A stretch of 64,000 nt of DNA from Bacteroidota bacterium (GTDB taxonomy: Bacteria > Bacteroidota > Bacteroidia > Bacteroidales > JAAUTT01): positions 1-64,000 of the forward strand of contig JAUZOO010000013.1 in the NCBI GenBank assembly GCA_030706405.1, read 5' to 3'. The notes under the pieces are model-generated. The model was not told the origin of the DNA. It worked only from the letters and a program-made list of their open reading frames with translations, and searched no databases. Below, piece after piece: positions 1-8,809 of this stretch (the first letter of the stretch is position 1; each line of letters starts with the position of its first letter). Both the position numbers and the translations under genes were made by a program.

Positions 1-1
1 C

Positions 2-565
2 GTCCGTTTTAATGTTCCATTATTAGACATACCTAAGCAGATTCTAGACAAATATGCAAGTACACTACCCAATGGAATGGTGCTTCCTGTTCCAAGTAAC
101 CAAAAGATGAACGCATACCTGAAAGAGATTGGAGAGCTTTGTAATATTGATAAGGATTTGACATTTCATCTTGCCAGGCACACCTTTGCAACACTAACCC
201 TTAGTAAAGGTGTATCGATTGAAAGCGTTAGTAAAATGCTGGGGCATACCAATATCAAAACAACCCAAATTTATGCGAAAATTACTGACTCAAAAATTGG
301 GAATGACATGGCTGCTTTTGCCGAAAAATTAAAAGAACAAAAGTCAAAATCTAAGCTTGACCACTTTTTTGAATGCCTCTCGTTACACGAAAAAATGCAC
401 CTTTTTAACCTACCATTAACTTTGCCATTTGACGATCAACGAGGAAAAAGATTATCTGATTTATGGTATACTTTCTCTGATGATGAAAAATTTGCCCTTT
501 GGAAAAGGGCTTTTGAGGATAATGAAAATTTTATTTTAGCCCCCAGATTGCCTAAGGTAATATAA
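2..565 (+). CDS. Tyrosine recombinase/integrase, C-terminal part (cut by window edge)
   Basis: The frame is open from the first bases of the window, so this is the 3' part of a longer gene. It shows the C-terminal catalytic box of phage-type tyrosine recombinases: HLARHTFAT (catalytic His/Arg), then MLGHTNIKTTQIYAKI with the LGH histidine and the nucleophilic tyrosine. A charged tail of about 65 residues follows the Tyr, longer than in many Bacteroidota transposon integrases. Family knowledge says such enzymes cut and rejoin DNA at att sites of integrative elements. Nothing in the first 2 kb shows which element it serves. Its presence suggests that the left edge of the window is accessory DNA. 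Confidence 0.85.
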   Translation, partial: VRFNVPLLDIPKQILDKYASTLPNGMVLPVPSNQKMNAYLKEIGELCNIDKDLTFHLARHTFATLTLSKGVSIESVSKMLGHTNIKTTQIYAKITDSKIGNDMAAFAEKLKEQKSKSKLDHFFECLSLHEKMHLFNLPLTLPFDDQRGKRLSDLWYTFSDDEKFALWKRAFEDNENFILAPRLPKVI

Positions 566-668
566 TTATACAACTATAAATGGGCTAAAACAATCGTTAT
601 TATACCTCAATAAACCATCTTAAGATTTACGACTTCGGAGTAAATATCTCCCCTGATAAGGGCAAGAC

Positions 669-706
669 GTTTTGAGCGGCCGAAAGTATTTCGAGCGGCT
701 CAAAAC
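669..706. repeat. Imperfect hairpin downstream of integrase
   Basis: GTTTTGAGC is matched by GCTCAAAAC, with an inner CGAAA/TTTCG stem around GTA. It lies about 100 bp after the integrase stop. It could be a terminator-like or recombination-associated structure. No T-run follows. Confidence 0.4.
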
Positions 707-1007
707 ACAGCTTGCTGTTACTTCGTAGCAAATAAATTCCTCCCTAACATCGGATTCGTGTTAGTTTCATCGACTTTGAAGGATAATTGATAGGCTTTGG
801 ATTACACAAAGTAGTAATAACGTCTTGTATGTAAATACATTACAGCCATACAATAACCAGACGAACTTTTAAAGTTCAATAATATCACCTTAAAGATGTA
901 TTCTTATTGGCTTTAAAAGCAGCTTTACAGCTTAATTGCCTTCCATCAAACAAAATTCCTTTCAAGATTAATTGAATGAAAAGAATTTGGAATGTAATAA
1001 AGGAAGA

Positions 1008-1041
1008 CAGATTTCATGAAAGCAAGTTTTCATGAAATCTG
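1008..1041. repeat. Perfect 14-bp inverted repeat, 6-nt loop
   Basis: CAGATTTCATGAAA at 1008-1021 is exactly complementary to the arm at 1028-1041 around the loop GCAAGT. No T-tract follows, so a terminator is not favoured. A protein-binding or recombination palindrome is possible. Confidence 0.6.
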
Positions 1042-1482
1042 GTAAACTTGACTGAGTTATATAAAGAATGTATGGAATAAATTTAAACCTCCTTCAAATT
1101 TATTCGGATGATTATATTTTATGCGGATTTGAGAGTAAAGGGAGTTGAGTTTCATTTGTACCTACTCTTGAATGCGACATTTTTTTTGCGTCTTTTGGTC
1201 GGGTCGGTCGTTTTCGTTTCGTGGCTAAAAGATTGCAGGCTTTTGAGCGTACAAGGTTTTTGATGAAATTACTACCCCGAAGGTGTGGAGAATTTTATCA
1301 AAACCGGCACCGGCTTGACCTTGTACGCGTTAAGAAAGCCGAAAATATCTTTGCCACTGAAAACGAAAATACCGATCTGACAAAACAAGACTATTTGTGG
1401 AGAATAAAACTATAAAGCGTTTATTAGTTTAAAATTCAACATCTTAATTCGTTGCAATTTATTAAGATCAGAAATTATGCAC

Positions 1483-1890
1483 CTATTCTTTAACTGATCT
1501 TTCTTCAAAACACATTCCTATCACATCCGTTATTCCCGTATTCCCGATCTTCATACCTTCCAGGTAGCATTTTAGCAAATGTACCGACTTGTCAGCATGT
1601 ACAATCCTAAACGTAAACCAGCGAGGTTTAAAAGTTTGCATAAACAGCTCCACATTATCAAACACCCGGCAAAAATCAGGCGGATAAATACATTCGACTA
1701 ACAATTCATATGACTCTTCGATATCCGAGTCTAGTCCCAGTAATTGAGAAAAGCCATCCGACCATGTAACCCTGTCTTCATAAACATACCAAATCCATTC
1801 TCCAAACTCAAAATCTCCTGAAATTGAATTTAATTCCGGCTTATTAGCACTCCGAAATAGAAGCTTATCTTTCTGTCTGACTGTTTCCAT
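1483..1890 (-). CDS. Stand-alone PAS-domain protein
   Basis: A 135-residue soluble protein that is essentially one PAS fold. The beginning of the fold is GEWIWYVYEDRVTWSDGFSQ and the PAC-like end runs from FTFRIVHADKSVHLLKC to TDVIGMCFEE. It has no kinase, HTH or membrane segment, so it may be a small sensory or regulatory module or a fragment of a longer sensor lineage. Its ligand is unknown. It sits alone between the integrase region and a divergent XRE regulator, which fits an accessory edge. Confidence 0.65.
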   Translation of the reverse strand: METVRQKDKLLFRSANKPELNSISGDFEFGEWIWYVYEDRVTWSDGFSQLLGLDSDIEESYELLVECIYPPDFCRVFDNVELFMQTFKPRWFTFRIVHADKSVHLLKCYLEGMKIGNTGITDVIGMCFEERSVKE

Positions 1891-2120
1891 GATTCTGATT
1901 CTAATGCTTGTAAACTATTCTTCTATTGTAAAATAATGGAAACCGACATTTCCATATAGGTTCCATTCTGTTATTTCATTACGTATATTCGCGCCCCTTA
2001 AATTATGGAGATAAAAGTCAAGGCAAAAATATAAAATGAACCAACAACTGCAACATATATGTTGCCTTAAAAATAGTTTCAATCAGACAAATTGCATTGT
2101 TACTAAAGAAATATTAGCCA

Positions 2121-2339
2121 ATGCAAAAAGATGAGTTTTTGGTGGCGCTTGGAGTACATTTAAGAAAAATTAGAGAGTCTCATAATCTCACCCAAGCCGA
2201 TTTAGCCAATTTGATAGGGAAAGACAGACAAAGTTACCAACGCATTGAGGCTGGAACAACAAATCCAACTATTTGGTATCTTCAAAATATTGCCGAGGCT
2301 TTAAATATTTCACTTAAAGAATTGCTGAATTTCAATTAA
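2121..2339 (+). CDS. XRE-family HTH regulator
   Basis: A 72-residue protein consisting of one Cro/C1-type helix-turn-helix: LRKIRESHNLTQADLANLIGKDRQSYQRIEAG is visible across residues 14-46. Single-domain XRE proteins of this size usually control accessory or stress genes. Here no partner toxin or phage gene is seen next to it. It is read away from the PAS gene and converges with the cystathionine lyase gene. The targets are unknown. Confidence 0.75.
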   Translation: MQKDEFLVALGVHLRKIRESHNLTQADLANLIGKDRQSYQRIEAGTTNPTIWYLQNIAEALNISLKELLNFN

Positions 2340-2540
2340 TATAAAAGTTGTAGTTGTAATTGAGGCCGGCTTAAATAAATACCTTAAGCATGCCAAAGGT
2401 ATTGGTAAAGTTAAGGTATGAAAAGAACCACTTAAAAAATGTCAGTGCTTACCATTAAGATTTTATATAGAATCTCTCATCTAATTAGTGATCATTCCTT
2501 CTTATTAATCAAATTATTTGTACGTGAATACCGAAAGTAG

Positions 2541-2576
2541 AAAAATATCGACGTAACTGGGCGCTACGTCGAATAT
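2541..2576 (-). terminator. Rho-independent terminator after the cystathionine lyase gene
   Basis: Read on the minus strand, CGACGTA and TACGTCG form a 7-bp stem around a 9-nt loop, followed directly by ATATTTTTC. It begins about 45 bp after the lyase stop codon. Confidence 0.65.
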
Positions 2577-2616
2577 AGGATTTACCGGAATAGACAAGAT
2601 GAAAAATTTAAACTTA

Positions 2617-3792
2617 TTATTTTTCCAACGCCTGCGCCAAATCGGCAATCAGGTCTTTGCTGTCTTCAATACCTACAGAGATACGGATGAGCGTATCGGT
2701 AATGCCGTTTTTTTCGCGGGCTTCTTTAGGGATTGAGGCATGGGTCATTGCGGCGGGGAGTTCAATGAGCGATTCGACCCCTCCGAGGCTTTCGGCAAGG
2801 GCAAACAGGTTGAGGTGTTCGAGGAAAGCTTTGGCATCATCAATAGATCCTTTGATTTCGAAGGTGATTACACCGCCGGAACCTGTTGTTTGCTGCTGAG
2901 CCAACTCGTATTGCGGATGGCTTTTAAGGCCGGGGTAAATTACTTTTTTTACCTGCGGATGTTTTTCGAGGAAACCGGCAATCTCCAAAGCATTCTGGTA
3001 ATGCCGCTCCATACGTATTTGTAAGGTTTTAATCCCCCGCATGGTCAGGTAGGAATCGAATGGAGGAAGAACGGCCCCTACGGCATTCTGGCGGTATTTA
3101 ATTTTTTCGTACAGGGAAGTGTCCGAGGTCATTACCGAACCTCCCAACACATCGCTATGGCCTCCGATATATTTGGTGGAACTGTGCACAACAATGTCGG
3201 CACCTAATTCGAGTGGTTTCTGGAAATAAGGGGATAGAAAGGTATTATCCACTACCAGCGTGATATTATGTTTTCGGGTAATATGCGCTACGGCTTTAAT
3301 GTCGCAAAGTTTAAGAAGCGGGTTGGATGGTGTTTCAATCCAGACAAGACGGGTATTGGGCTGAATAGCCTGCGCAACAAGCGATGCATCTGAGGCATCG
3401 ACATAAGTGATTTTAAAATCAAATTCTGAAAATACGTGGTTAAAAAGACGCTTGGTTCCACCATACAAATCGTCGAATGCAACAATATGGTCGCCGGGCT
3501 TTAACAAGGATAATAAAATGGTGGATTCGGCAGCCAGTCCGGATGAGAAAGCCAATCCGTAACGAGCATTTTCGAGCGCTGCCAGTTTTTCTTCGAGCGC
3601 TTTCCGGGTGGGGTTCAACGAACGGGTATAATCATAACCCAGCGTGGGTTCATCCACCTTTTTACGGGCAAACGTGGTTGATAAATGAATGGGCGAAACG
3701 ACATCGCCAGCTCCGCCATTGTTAAAATCGGGTTCTTCTCCTACATGGATTGCTTTGGTAGCAAATCCCAAATTTCTATTTTCTACAGACAT
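2617..3792 (-). CDS. Cystathionine gamma-lyase / gamma-synthase family enzyme
   Basis: A PLP enzyme of the Cys/Met-metabolism family, about 391 residues. The substrate-side motif YDYTRSLNPTRKALE and the PLP-lysine motif VHSSTKYIGGHSD are both visible, as is the C-terminal IRISVGIEDSKDLIADL. The in-frame ATG at 3792 is preferred over an upstream TTG because the homologous region begins shortly after it. Directly upstream on the same strand is cystathionine beta-synthase, so the pair would form cystathionine from homocysteine and then release cysteine (reverse transsulfuration). Gamma-synthase or H2S-producing side activities cannot be excluded from sequence alone. Confidence 0.87.
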   Translation of the reverse strand: MSVENRNLGFATKAIHVGEEPDFNNGGAGDVVSPIHLSTTFARKKVDEPTLGYDYTRSLNPTRKALEEKLAALENARYGLAFSSGLAAESTILLSLLKPGDHIVAFDDLYGGTKRLFNHVFSEFDFKITYVDASDASLVAQAIQPNTRLVWIETPSNPLLKLCDIKAVAHITRKHNITLVVDNTFLSPYFQKPLELGADIVVHSSTKYIGGHSDVLGGSVMTSDTSLYEKIKYRQNAVGAVLPPFDSYLTMRGIKTLQIRMERHYQNALEIAGFLEKHPQVKKVIYPGLKSHPQYELAQQQTTGSGGVITFEIKGSIDDAKAFLEHLNLFALAESLGGVESLIELPAAMTHASIPKEAREKNGITDTLIRISVGIEDSKDLIADLAQALEK

Positions 3793-3825
3793 ACGTAATG
3801 TTGTTTTTAAGTTCAATGTTTGGCG

Positions 3826-5214
3826 CTACGCCATTTCATATTGTGTAACTGTCGATTCGAATCGCAGATGGTTGATAAAATCGATGCGGGTAACCAGTCC
3901 CTGGAAGTTTCCGTGCTCGTCTTCCACAATAGCGACAAGGCCGTCGTTCAGGATTTTGGCCAGCTCGTCGCGATGGGCAGTATATTGAAGGGTTGTGAGT
4001 TCTTTAGTCATAATCTGACTTACAGGGGTGTTAATGTTATACCCTTTGGAATAAAGGGCCAGCAACAAATCAGATTCGTCGATGATACCAACCACCTTAT
4101 TCCCCTTTAGGACCGGCAACTGGGAGATGTCGTACAATTTCATCCTGCCATAAATGGCTTTGAGGGTATCGTCGGGCTTGGCATAAACGATGGCATTATC
4201 TTCGAACCGGCGGGAGATAAAATCGCGTAAATCACCATAGGTAACACGTTCGGTAAGTCCTTGGTCGAGCAGCCAGTAATCGTTGTACATTTTCGAAAGG
4301 TATTTGTTGCCACTGTCACAGGCAATGGTTACTACGCGTTTGGGCGAAGTTTGTTCACGGCAGTATTGGATGGCTGTGCTCAGCAACGTTCCGGTTGACG
4401 AACCGGCCAGGATACCTTCATTTTTAAGAAGGTCGCGCACGGCATCGAAGCTTTCTTTGTCGGTAACGCTATACGCCTTGTGAGTTAACGAAAAGTCGGC
4501 AATGGACGGGACAAAATCCTCGCCAATACCTTCCACCAGCCACGAACCGGCATGTGTCCGCAAATATCCATCGTTGATATAATCGGCAAGGATTGAACCA
4601 TGCGGATCCGCCAGTACAAATTCTGTTTTGGGCGATACTTTTTGAAAGTAATGGGTAAGTCCGGTAATGGTTCCCGACGACCCCACTCCAACCACAACCG
4701 CATCGACGTCATGTTCCAACTGTTCCCATATTTCGGGACCGGTGGTTGTTTCGTGAGCCAGCGGATTGGCGGGATTTTCGAACTGATTGATATAAAAAGC
4801 CCCTCTTTCCTTAGCCACACGCAAGGCATAATCCTGATAATATTCAGGATGGCCTTTTCCTACATCCGAACGAGTGAGCAATATTTCTACCCCGAGCGCC
4901 CGCAGGTGGTTAATCTTTTCCTGGCTCATCTTATCGGGGATTACCAGGATGAGTTTATAACCTTTCAAACGGGCTGCCAGAGCAAGACCAATACCGGTAT
5001 TGCCAGCCGTAGCTTCAATAAGGGTATCACCGGGTTTAATCCGGCCCTGCTGTTCGGCAACCGTAATCATCGAAAGTCCTACGCGGTCCTTGATAGAACC
5101 TCCGGGATTTTGGTTTTCGAGTTTAATAAACAACCGGCACAATCCGGTATCGGTGTGCGAGAGTTCGACCATGGGTGTATTACCTATGGTTTCGAGAATT
5201 GTTTTTGCTACCAT
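3826..5214 (-). CDS. Cystathionine beta-synthase (PLP core plus CBS domain pair)
   Basis: A 462-residue protein. Residues 1-320 are a cysteine synthase/CBS-type fold-II PLP enzyme with ETIGNTPMVEL, the PLP lysine K42 in NPGGSIKDRVG and the phosphate loop GVGSSGTITG. Residues about 335-455 carry two CBS motifs (DTLKAIYGRMKLYDISQLPV and PVSQIMTKELTTLQYTAHRD), typical of full-length cystathionine beta-synthases and absent from ordinary CysK. The reaction is homocysteine plus serine to cystathionine, but sulfide-using side reactions are common in the family. The gap to the gamma-lyase downstream is short, consistent with a two-gene operon. No conserved operator was seen upstream. Confidence 0.87.
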   Translation of the reverse strand: MVAKTILETIGNTPMVELSHTDTGLCRLFIKLENQNPGGSIKDRVGLSMITVAEQQGRIKPGDTLIEATAGNTGIGLALAARLKGYKLILVIPDKMSQEKINHLRALGVEILLTRSDVGKGHPEYYQDYALRVAKERGAFYINQFENPANPLAHETTTGPEIWEQLEHDVDAVVVGVGSSGTITGLTHYFQKVSPKTEFVLADPHGSILADYINDGYLRTHAGSWLVEGIGEDFVPSIADFSLTHKAYSVTDKESFDAVRDLLKNEGILAGSSTGTLLSTAIQYCREQTSPKRVVTIACDSGNKYLSKMYNDYWLLDQGLTERVTYGDLRDFISRRFEDNAIVYAKPDDTLKAIYGRMKLYDISQLPVLKGNKVVGIIDESDLLLALYSKGYNINTPVSQIMTKELTTLQYTAHRDELAKILNDGLVAIVEDEHGNFQGLVTRIDFINHLRFESTVTQYEMA

Positions 5215-5332
5215 AATAGTAATTTATTGATGTTAATAATATTTAAGAATTGTCAGCTTGATATATAAATAACTAGCTATCCTTTATTAGCTTAATCATC
5301 ATTCTAAGAAGAATAACTGTTAAAAAATATAA

Positions 5333-5409
5333 GACAGGATTACAGGATTGACATGTTTCCAGAAAACTTAAATCCTTCGCATAATCTTATTAATTCTGTA
5401 TTCCTGTCC
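5333..5409. repeat. Intergenic CAGGATT-type inverted repeat, copy 1
   Basis: GACAGGATTACAGGATTGACATG faces ATTCTGTATTCCTGTCC in inverted orientation. A second, better preserved copy lies at 28499-28562 and shares the GATTGACATGTT core. Confidence 0.6.
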
Positions 5410-5448
5410 AGTCTTTCTTATTCCCTTTTCAATTCAAAAGATATTCTT

Positions 5449-5775
5449 TCAGCCTTTTGAATCAGATTGAACCGGGGATTTTTCTTTGCAGGTATATCCC
5501 AGCTCCTCAATGGCTTTTTTCAATTTATCCACATTGGTTTTGGCGGTTTTGTAAATGATGGTGACTTCTTTCTTATCGAGGTTAACGTTTAGGTCTTTAA
5601 CCCCTTTTTCGAACGGGATTGCCGACTCTATGCGCTTTTTACAGGCTTCGCAGTGCATGCCAACCACAAAGGTTACCTCCTCCTGAGATTTCTTGGTTTC
5701 AGCTGTCTTATCCTGTGCATGCAATGCTACTGCAAAGAATAAGAAGGTGATAAGGGTGATTATTCTTGATTTCAT
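5449..5775 (-). CDS. Secreted heavy-metal-associated (HMA) domain protein
   Basis: A 108-residue protein with an N-terminal signal peptide (ITLITFLFFAVALHAQ) and one HMA ferredoxin-like domain. The metal motif GMHCEACKKRIES has the CxxC pair, and the C-terminal IEELGYTCKEK is typical of the fold. Such periplasmic HMA proteins bind Cu(I) or similar soft metals and pass them to partners. It is the last gene on the minus strand after the ABC importer and the two TonB receptors, and is likely part of that metal-related operon. The exact metal is not shown by the sequence. Confidence 0.75.
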   Translation of the reverse strand: MKSRIITLITFLFFAVALHAQDKTAETKKSQEEVTFVVGMHCEACKKRIESAIPFEKGVKDLNVNLDKKEVTIIYKTAKTNVDKLKKAIEELGYTCKEKSPVQSDSKG

Positions 5776-5834
5776 TTCGATTGGTTTGGATTAATGTTGA
5801 ATGGGTGATGATTATAACGTGTTGATTGATAAAA

Positions 5835-5870
5835 CCTCCCTTAACCCTCCTTGAAAAGGAGGGGATTTCA
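5835..5870. repeat. GGAGGGG palindromic intergenic repeat, copy 1
   Basis: CCTCCTTGAAAAGGAGGGG forms a short hairpin just after the ABC ATPase gene. Related copies lie at 28676-28754 and 38431-38460. It may also act as a transcript end. Confidence 0.5.
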
Positions 5871-5878
5871 GACTCAGT

Positions 5879-6709
5879 CTAAATAGCCTCGCCCAATCCA
5901 AGTACATTGATAAGTTCGACAGGGTCAACCAGCCGCGAGGGTATGTGCATCCCTGCCAGATGCAATTTTTCGAGCACTCGCCGACGCAGAATGATAAATT
6001 CATCGTCGTTACGGTCGCGTTCGGGTTTCAGCTTTACCTCAATAATTTCGTTAATCTTTCCGGGCCGGGCGGTCATAATCACAATCCTGTCGCTCAAATA
6101 AATAGCTTCGTCAACATCGTGGGTTACGAGAACAATGGTCGTCCTGGTGTTTTTCCATATTTTCCGGATGGTATTTTGCAAGTCGATGCGGGTAAAGGCG
6201 TCCAAAGCGCCTAAGGGTTCATCCAACAGCAACACCTTGGGTTCGTTGATTAATGCCCGGGCAATGGCAACACGTTGCGCCATCCCTCCGGAAATCTCGT
6301 GCGGATAAGCTTTTTCAAAACCTGTCAAACCAATCATGTCGATATACTGTTTAACCAGAGGCTTTTTCTCCTTATAAACATTTCTGGCTATTAACCCGAT
6401 GGCAATGTTTTCCTCAACCGTCTTCCACGGAAAAAGCGCTCCCTGCTGAAAGACATATCCACGTTCAAACCCGGGCTTTTCAACCGGGCTTTCATTCAAA
6501 AGCAATTGTCCAGCCTGAGGAGCATCGAGGCCGGCGATAAGCCTTAAAAGCGTAGTCTTGCCGCAACCGCTCGGGCCGATGAACGAAATAAGCTCGCCCT
6601 TTCGGATTTGGAGGTTAACATTCTGTAAAGCTTCGGTTTTTCTTCCGGTGGTATCGTAATAAACACGGTCCACACCACGGATATCGATTAATATACCTGG
6701 GTTACTCAT
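5879..6709 (-). CDS. ABC transporter ATP-binding protein, SsuB/TauB type
   Basis: ATPase of a nitrate/sulfonate/taurine-type importer, about 276 residues from the ATG at 6709. Walker A is GPSGCGKTTL, the signature is SGGMAQRVAIARAL and Walker B is VLLLDEPLGALDAF. The ATG overlaps the permease stop as ATGA, a classic coupled start, which is why the longer TTG-initiated frame is rejected. It lies directly after the permease and the substrate-binding lipoprotein, giving a complete importer. The substrate class could be a sulfonate, another small organosulfur compound, a pyrimidine or a metal chelate. Linkage to metal-type receptors leaves this open. Confidence 0.85.
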   Translation of the reverse strand: MSNPGILIDIRGVDRVYYDTTGRKTEALQNVNLQIRKGELISFIGPSGCGKTTLLRLIAGLDAPQAGQLLLNESPVEKPGFERGYVFQQGALFPWKTVEENIAIGLIARNVYKEKKPLVKQYIDMIGLTGFEKAYPHEISGGMAQRVAIARALINEPKVLLLDEPLGALDAFTRIDLQNTIRKIWKNTRTTIVLVTHDVDEAIYLSDRIVIMTARPGKINEIIEVKLKPERDRNDDEFIILRRRVLEKLHLAGMHIPSRLVDPVELINVLGLGEAI

Positions 6710-7707
6710 TGTACAATTCCATTTTTCCAACGTAAAACATAATTTCGAACGACCGTAAGAACGGCAAGAATGATAGAGAAGGCAATCGCCATGATGATGA
6801 TGGATGCATAAACCTTATCGTATGCCGACCATGCCTTGGCCCAGTTGATGTACCATCCCAGACCGGCTTTGGCGCCAATCATTTCCGAAACGATTAAGGT
6901 TAGGAAGGATAAACCGGTGGCCGTGGATATGCCGGAAAAAATGTCGGGGACAGCATTGGGCAGGGCTATGTGGAACAATAAAAAGGATTCGCCGGCTCCC
7001 AATGTTTTGGCTGCTTCGTAATAGACCTTCGGCGTTGAGGCAATTCCCCCGGAAACCATAAAAGCAACCGAAAACCACGAGGCTATGGCAATGAGGAAAA
7101 CCCCGGCCGAGAAACTGTTCGGCAACAGTACAATCGCTATTGGTAACCATGCAATTGCAGGTATTACGCCCGATATTTTAATAACCGGAAACAGCCAGTA
7201 ATACCATTGCCGGTACCAGCCTATTAAGATACCGGTTGCTATGCCCAACAACGTCCCCGAAACCAATCCCACAAAGAAAAGGCGCATGGAATAGTATGTA
7301 CTGATTAACAACGTTGTACGTTCTTTGACAATAACATCCACAATTTGGACTGGACCAGGAAAAAACGGAAGTTTGAAGATGCCGCTTTTTGTGGTTAGCA
7401 AGTCCCACAAAGCCAAAACAATACCTACTGCAAAGATAAACTGCGCTTTATGGTACAGCTTTTTGCGGATTGTACCGACGTAACGCGAAGCAATCCACAG
7501 CACAGTCAGAACAGCGGCGAAACCACCCAGAAAGACCTGATAAGAAACGGGATTGACAAACTGTACATTAGGAACCAGAACATCAACCAGTAATGCCAAA
7601 AGGACTGTAGCAATTGATGCTGCAACCCATATTTTTGATTTCGGTTTCCAATAAACACCGATGTCACTGCCAAGCACCTCGTGTTTTGATTTTTTATTTT
7701 TTTCCAA
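6706..7707 (-). CDS. ABC transporter permease, SsuC/TauC type
   Basis: Integral membrane protein of 333 residues with N-terminal hydrophobic helices and the permease EAA-type loop (YYEAAKTLGAGESFLLFHIALPNAVPDIF) around residues 230-260. It appears to begin with TTG at 7707, because no ATG is nearby and AGGAGG stands 8 nt upstream. Such a clear Shine-Dalgarno sequence is rare in Bacteroidota and decides the start. It would form the membrane channel of the importer with the ATPase that overlaps its end and the lipoprotein binding subunit encoded just before it. The N-terminal region (about 110 residues) is longer than in ordinary SsuC proteins. Confidence 0.83.
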   Translation of the reverse strand: MEKNKKSKHEVLGSDIGVYWKPKSKIWVAASIATVLLALLVDVLVPNVQFVNPVSYQVFLGGFAAVLTVLWIASRYVGTIRKKLYHKAQFIFAVGIVLALWDLLTTKSGIFKLPFFPGPVQIVDVIVKERTTLLISTYYSMRLFFVGLVSGTLLGIATGILIGWYRQWYYWLFPVIKISGVIPAIAWLPIAIVLLPNSFSAGVFLIAIASWFSVAFMVSGGIASTPKVYYEAAKTLGAGESFLLFHIALPNAVPDIFSGISTATGLSFLTLIVSEMIGAKAGLGWYINWAKAWSAYDKVYASIIIMAIAFSIILAVLTVVRNYVLRWKNGIVQ

Positions 7708-7721
7708 AGTAATGTCCTCCT

Positions 7722-8780
7722 TTACATTTTTTCGTGAGAGGACATGCCTCCATCATGAGATGTCTCTATATCCGTTGGAATCTCGTAGTATAAATTCTCA
7801 ACGAATTTTTGAGTATTCAGATTTTTGGGCAGGAATCCGGCCTTTTCCAATTGGTCGGTAAAATACAAAGCATCATTCTTTGCCCTGGCCCTGGTGTTTG
7901 CATTATGTTTAGCATGATATTTATAGCTTTTCACCAATTCGGTAATCAAAGCAGGATCGTCACTTGAAATGTATTTTTTATCAATCATGATTTGAGCTGT
8001 TTTTTCAGGATTCTGAGCAATCCATTCGCTCGATTTTTGAAGGGCTTTTAAAACAGCTTTAACTCGTTCCGGATTTTCTTTAATTTGCTGACTGGATGCG
8101 TATAAAAAGCAGCAATATTTTCCGGCGAACAAAGGGTGTGTGCCTATATCGCAAAGTACCCGATACCCTTTTTTAACAGCCAGTGTAGCAAATGGGTCCC
8201 ATAATGCAACGGCATCTACTTCTCCTTTTTCGGCCATTCCTTGTAAATGTTCGAGCGGATAAGGAAGCCAGGTAACGCCCGACGTGGGGTCTATATTGTT
8301 ATTGGCAAGAAATACACTCGAAATAGCCATCGGTGTCCCTCCAATTTCATCAACGCCTATTTTTTTATGGGCCAAATCTTTGGCTTCTTTAATAGGCGAA
8401 CCGGGAGGAACTAATAATTTAATACATCCATCGTGCAATCCGGCAATGAGTTTAATATCCAACCCTTCATTGACGGAAGGAAAATACTGGAAGTCGCCAA
8501 CAGCAACTGAGAATTTGCCACTTGCCAAACCTGTCTTATTCGATTCAAAATTTCCGCTTACCAGCGTTACATCAAGACCTTGGGCGGCAAAAAAACCATT
8601 TTCTTTGGCGATGTAGAAGGGAGCTCCACATGCCGCTCCACTCAAAGCCTGAATTTCAATTTTACCTAACGGAAATTTTTCGCTGGCTCCGTTGGTTTTA
8701 CTTGCATTATGTCCACAGCTACAAATTGTTATAGCCAGTAATGCCATTGCACTAATTCGTGATAATTTTGAATTTCTCAT
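7722..8780 (-). CDS. ABC importer substrate-binding lipoprotein, NMT1/SsuA-like
   Basis: A 352-residue lipoprotein (signal with C20/C22 in AITICSCG) of the SsuA/TauA/NMT1 periplasmic-binding class. Recognisable parts are GAPFYIAKENGFFAAQGLDV, LASGKFSVAVGD and EVDAVALWDPFATLAVKKGY. It contains unusual cysteines at likely pocket positions (SGAACGAP, HDGCIK, GKYCCF) and a His/Met-containing tail (HDGGMSSHEKM). These suggest a thiophilic or metal-bearing ligand, which is an inference. It sits directly between a TonB receptor and the permease, so it may take over a compound brought in by that receptor. Confidence 0.8.
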   Translation of the reverse strand: MRNSKLSRISAMALLAITICSCGHNASKTNGASEKFPLGKIEIQALSGAACGAPFYIAKENGFFAAQGLDVTLVSGNFESNKTGLASGKFSVAVGDFQYFPSVNEGLDIKLIAGLHDGCIKLLVPPGSPIKEAKDLAHKKIGVDEIGGTPMAISSVFLANNNIDPTSGVTWLPYPLEHLQGMAEKGEVDAVALWDPFATLAVKKGYRVLCDIGTHPLFAGKYCCFLYASSQQIKENPERVKAVLKALQKSSEWIAQNPEKTAQIMIDKKYISSDDPALITELVKSYKYHAKHNANTRARAKNDALYFTDQLEKAGFLPKNLNTQKFVENLYYEIPTDIETSHDGGMSSHEKM

Positions 8781-8809
8781 GGTTTTTAATTTTTAGTTAT
8801 TATTATCAG

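Larger units (their letters stand above)
566..1482. other. Non-coding stretch downstream of the integrase
   Basis: No convincing gene is present. It holds an imperfect hairpin (669-706), a perfect 14-bp inverted repeat (1008-1041) and an 11-bp perfect inverted repeat, GCGTACAAGGT at 1247-1257 and its complement at 1318-1328. A 64-codon ORF at 1221-1415 spans that repeat, has no recognisable domain and is probably fortuitous. The clustering of palindromes beside a recombinase suggests an element end or recombination region, which is an inference. Confidence 0.4.

Noticed and set aside
1221-1415. A 64-codon ORF downstream of the integrase
   Set aside because: Basic, domain-free and overlapping an 11-bp inverted repeat; not convincing as a gene.
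2373-2402. A tenth ATACC/GGTAT operator near 2.4 kb
   Set aside because: The half-sites are 14 bp apart rather than 8 and no TTTG stands at the required distance.
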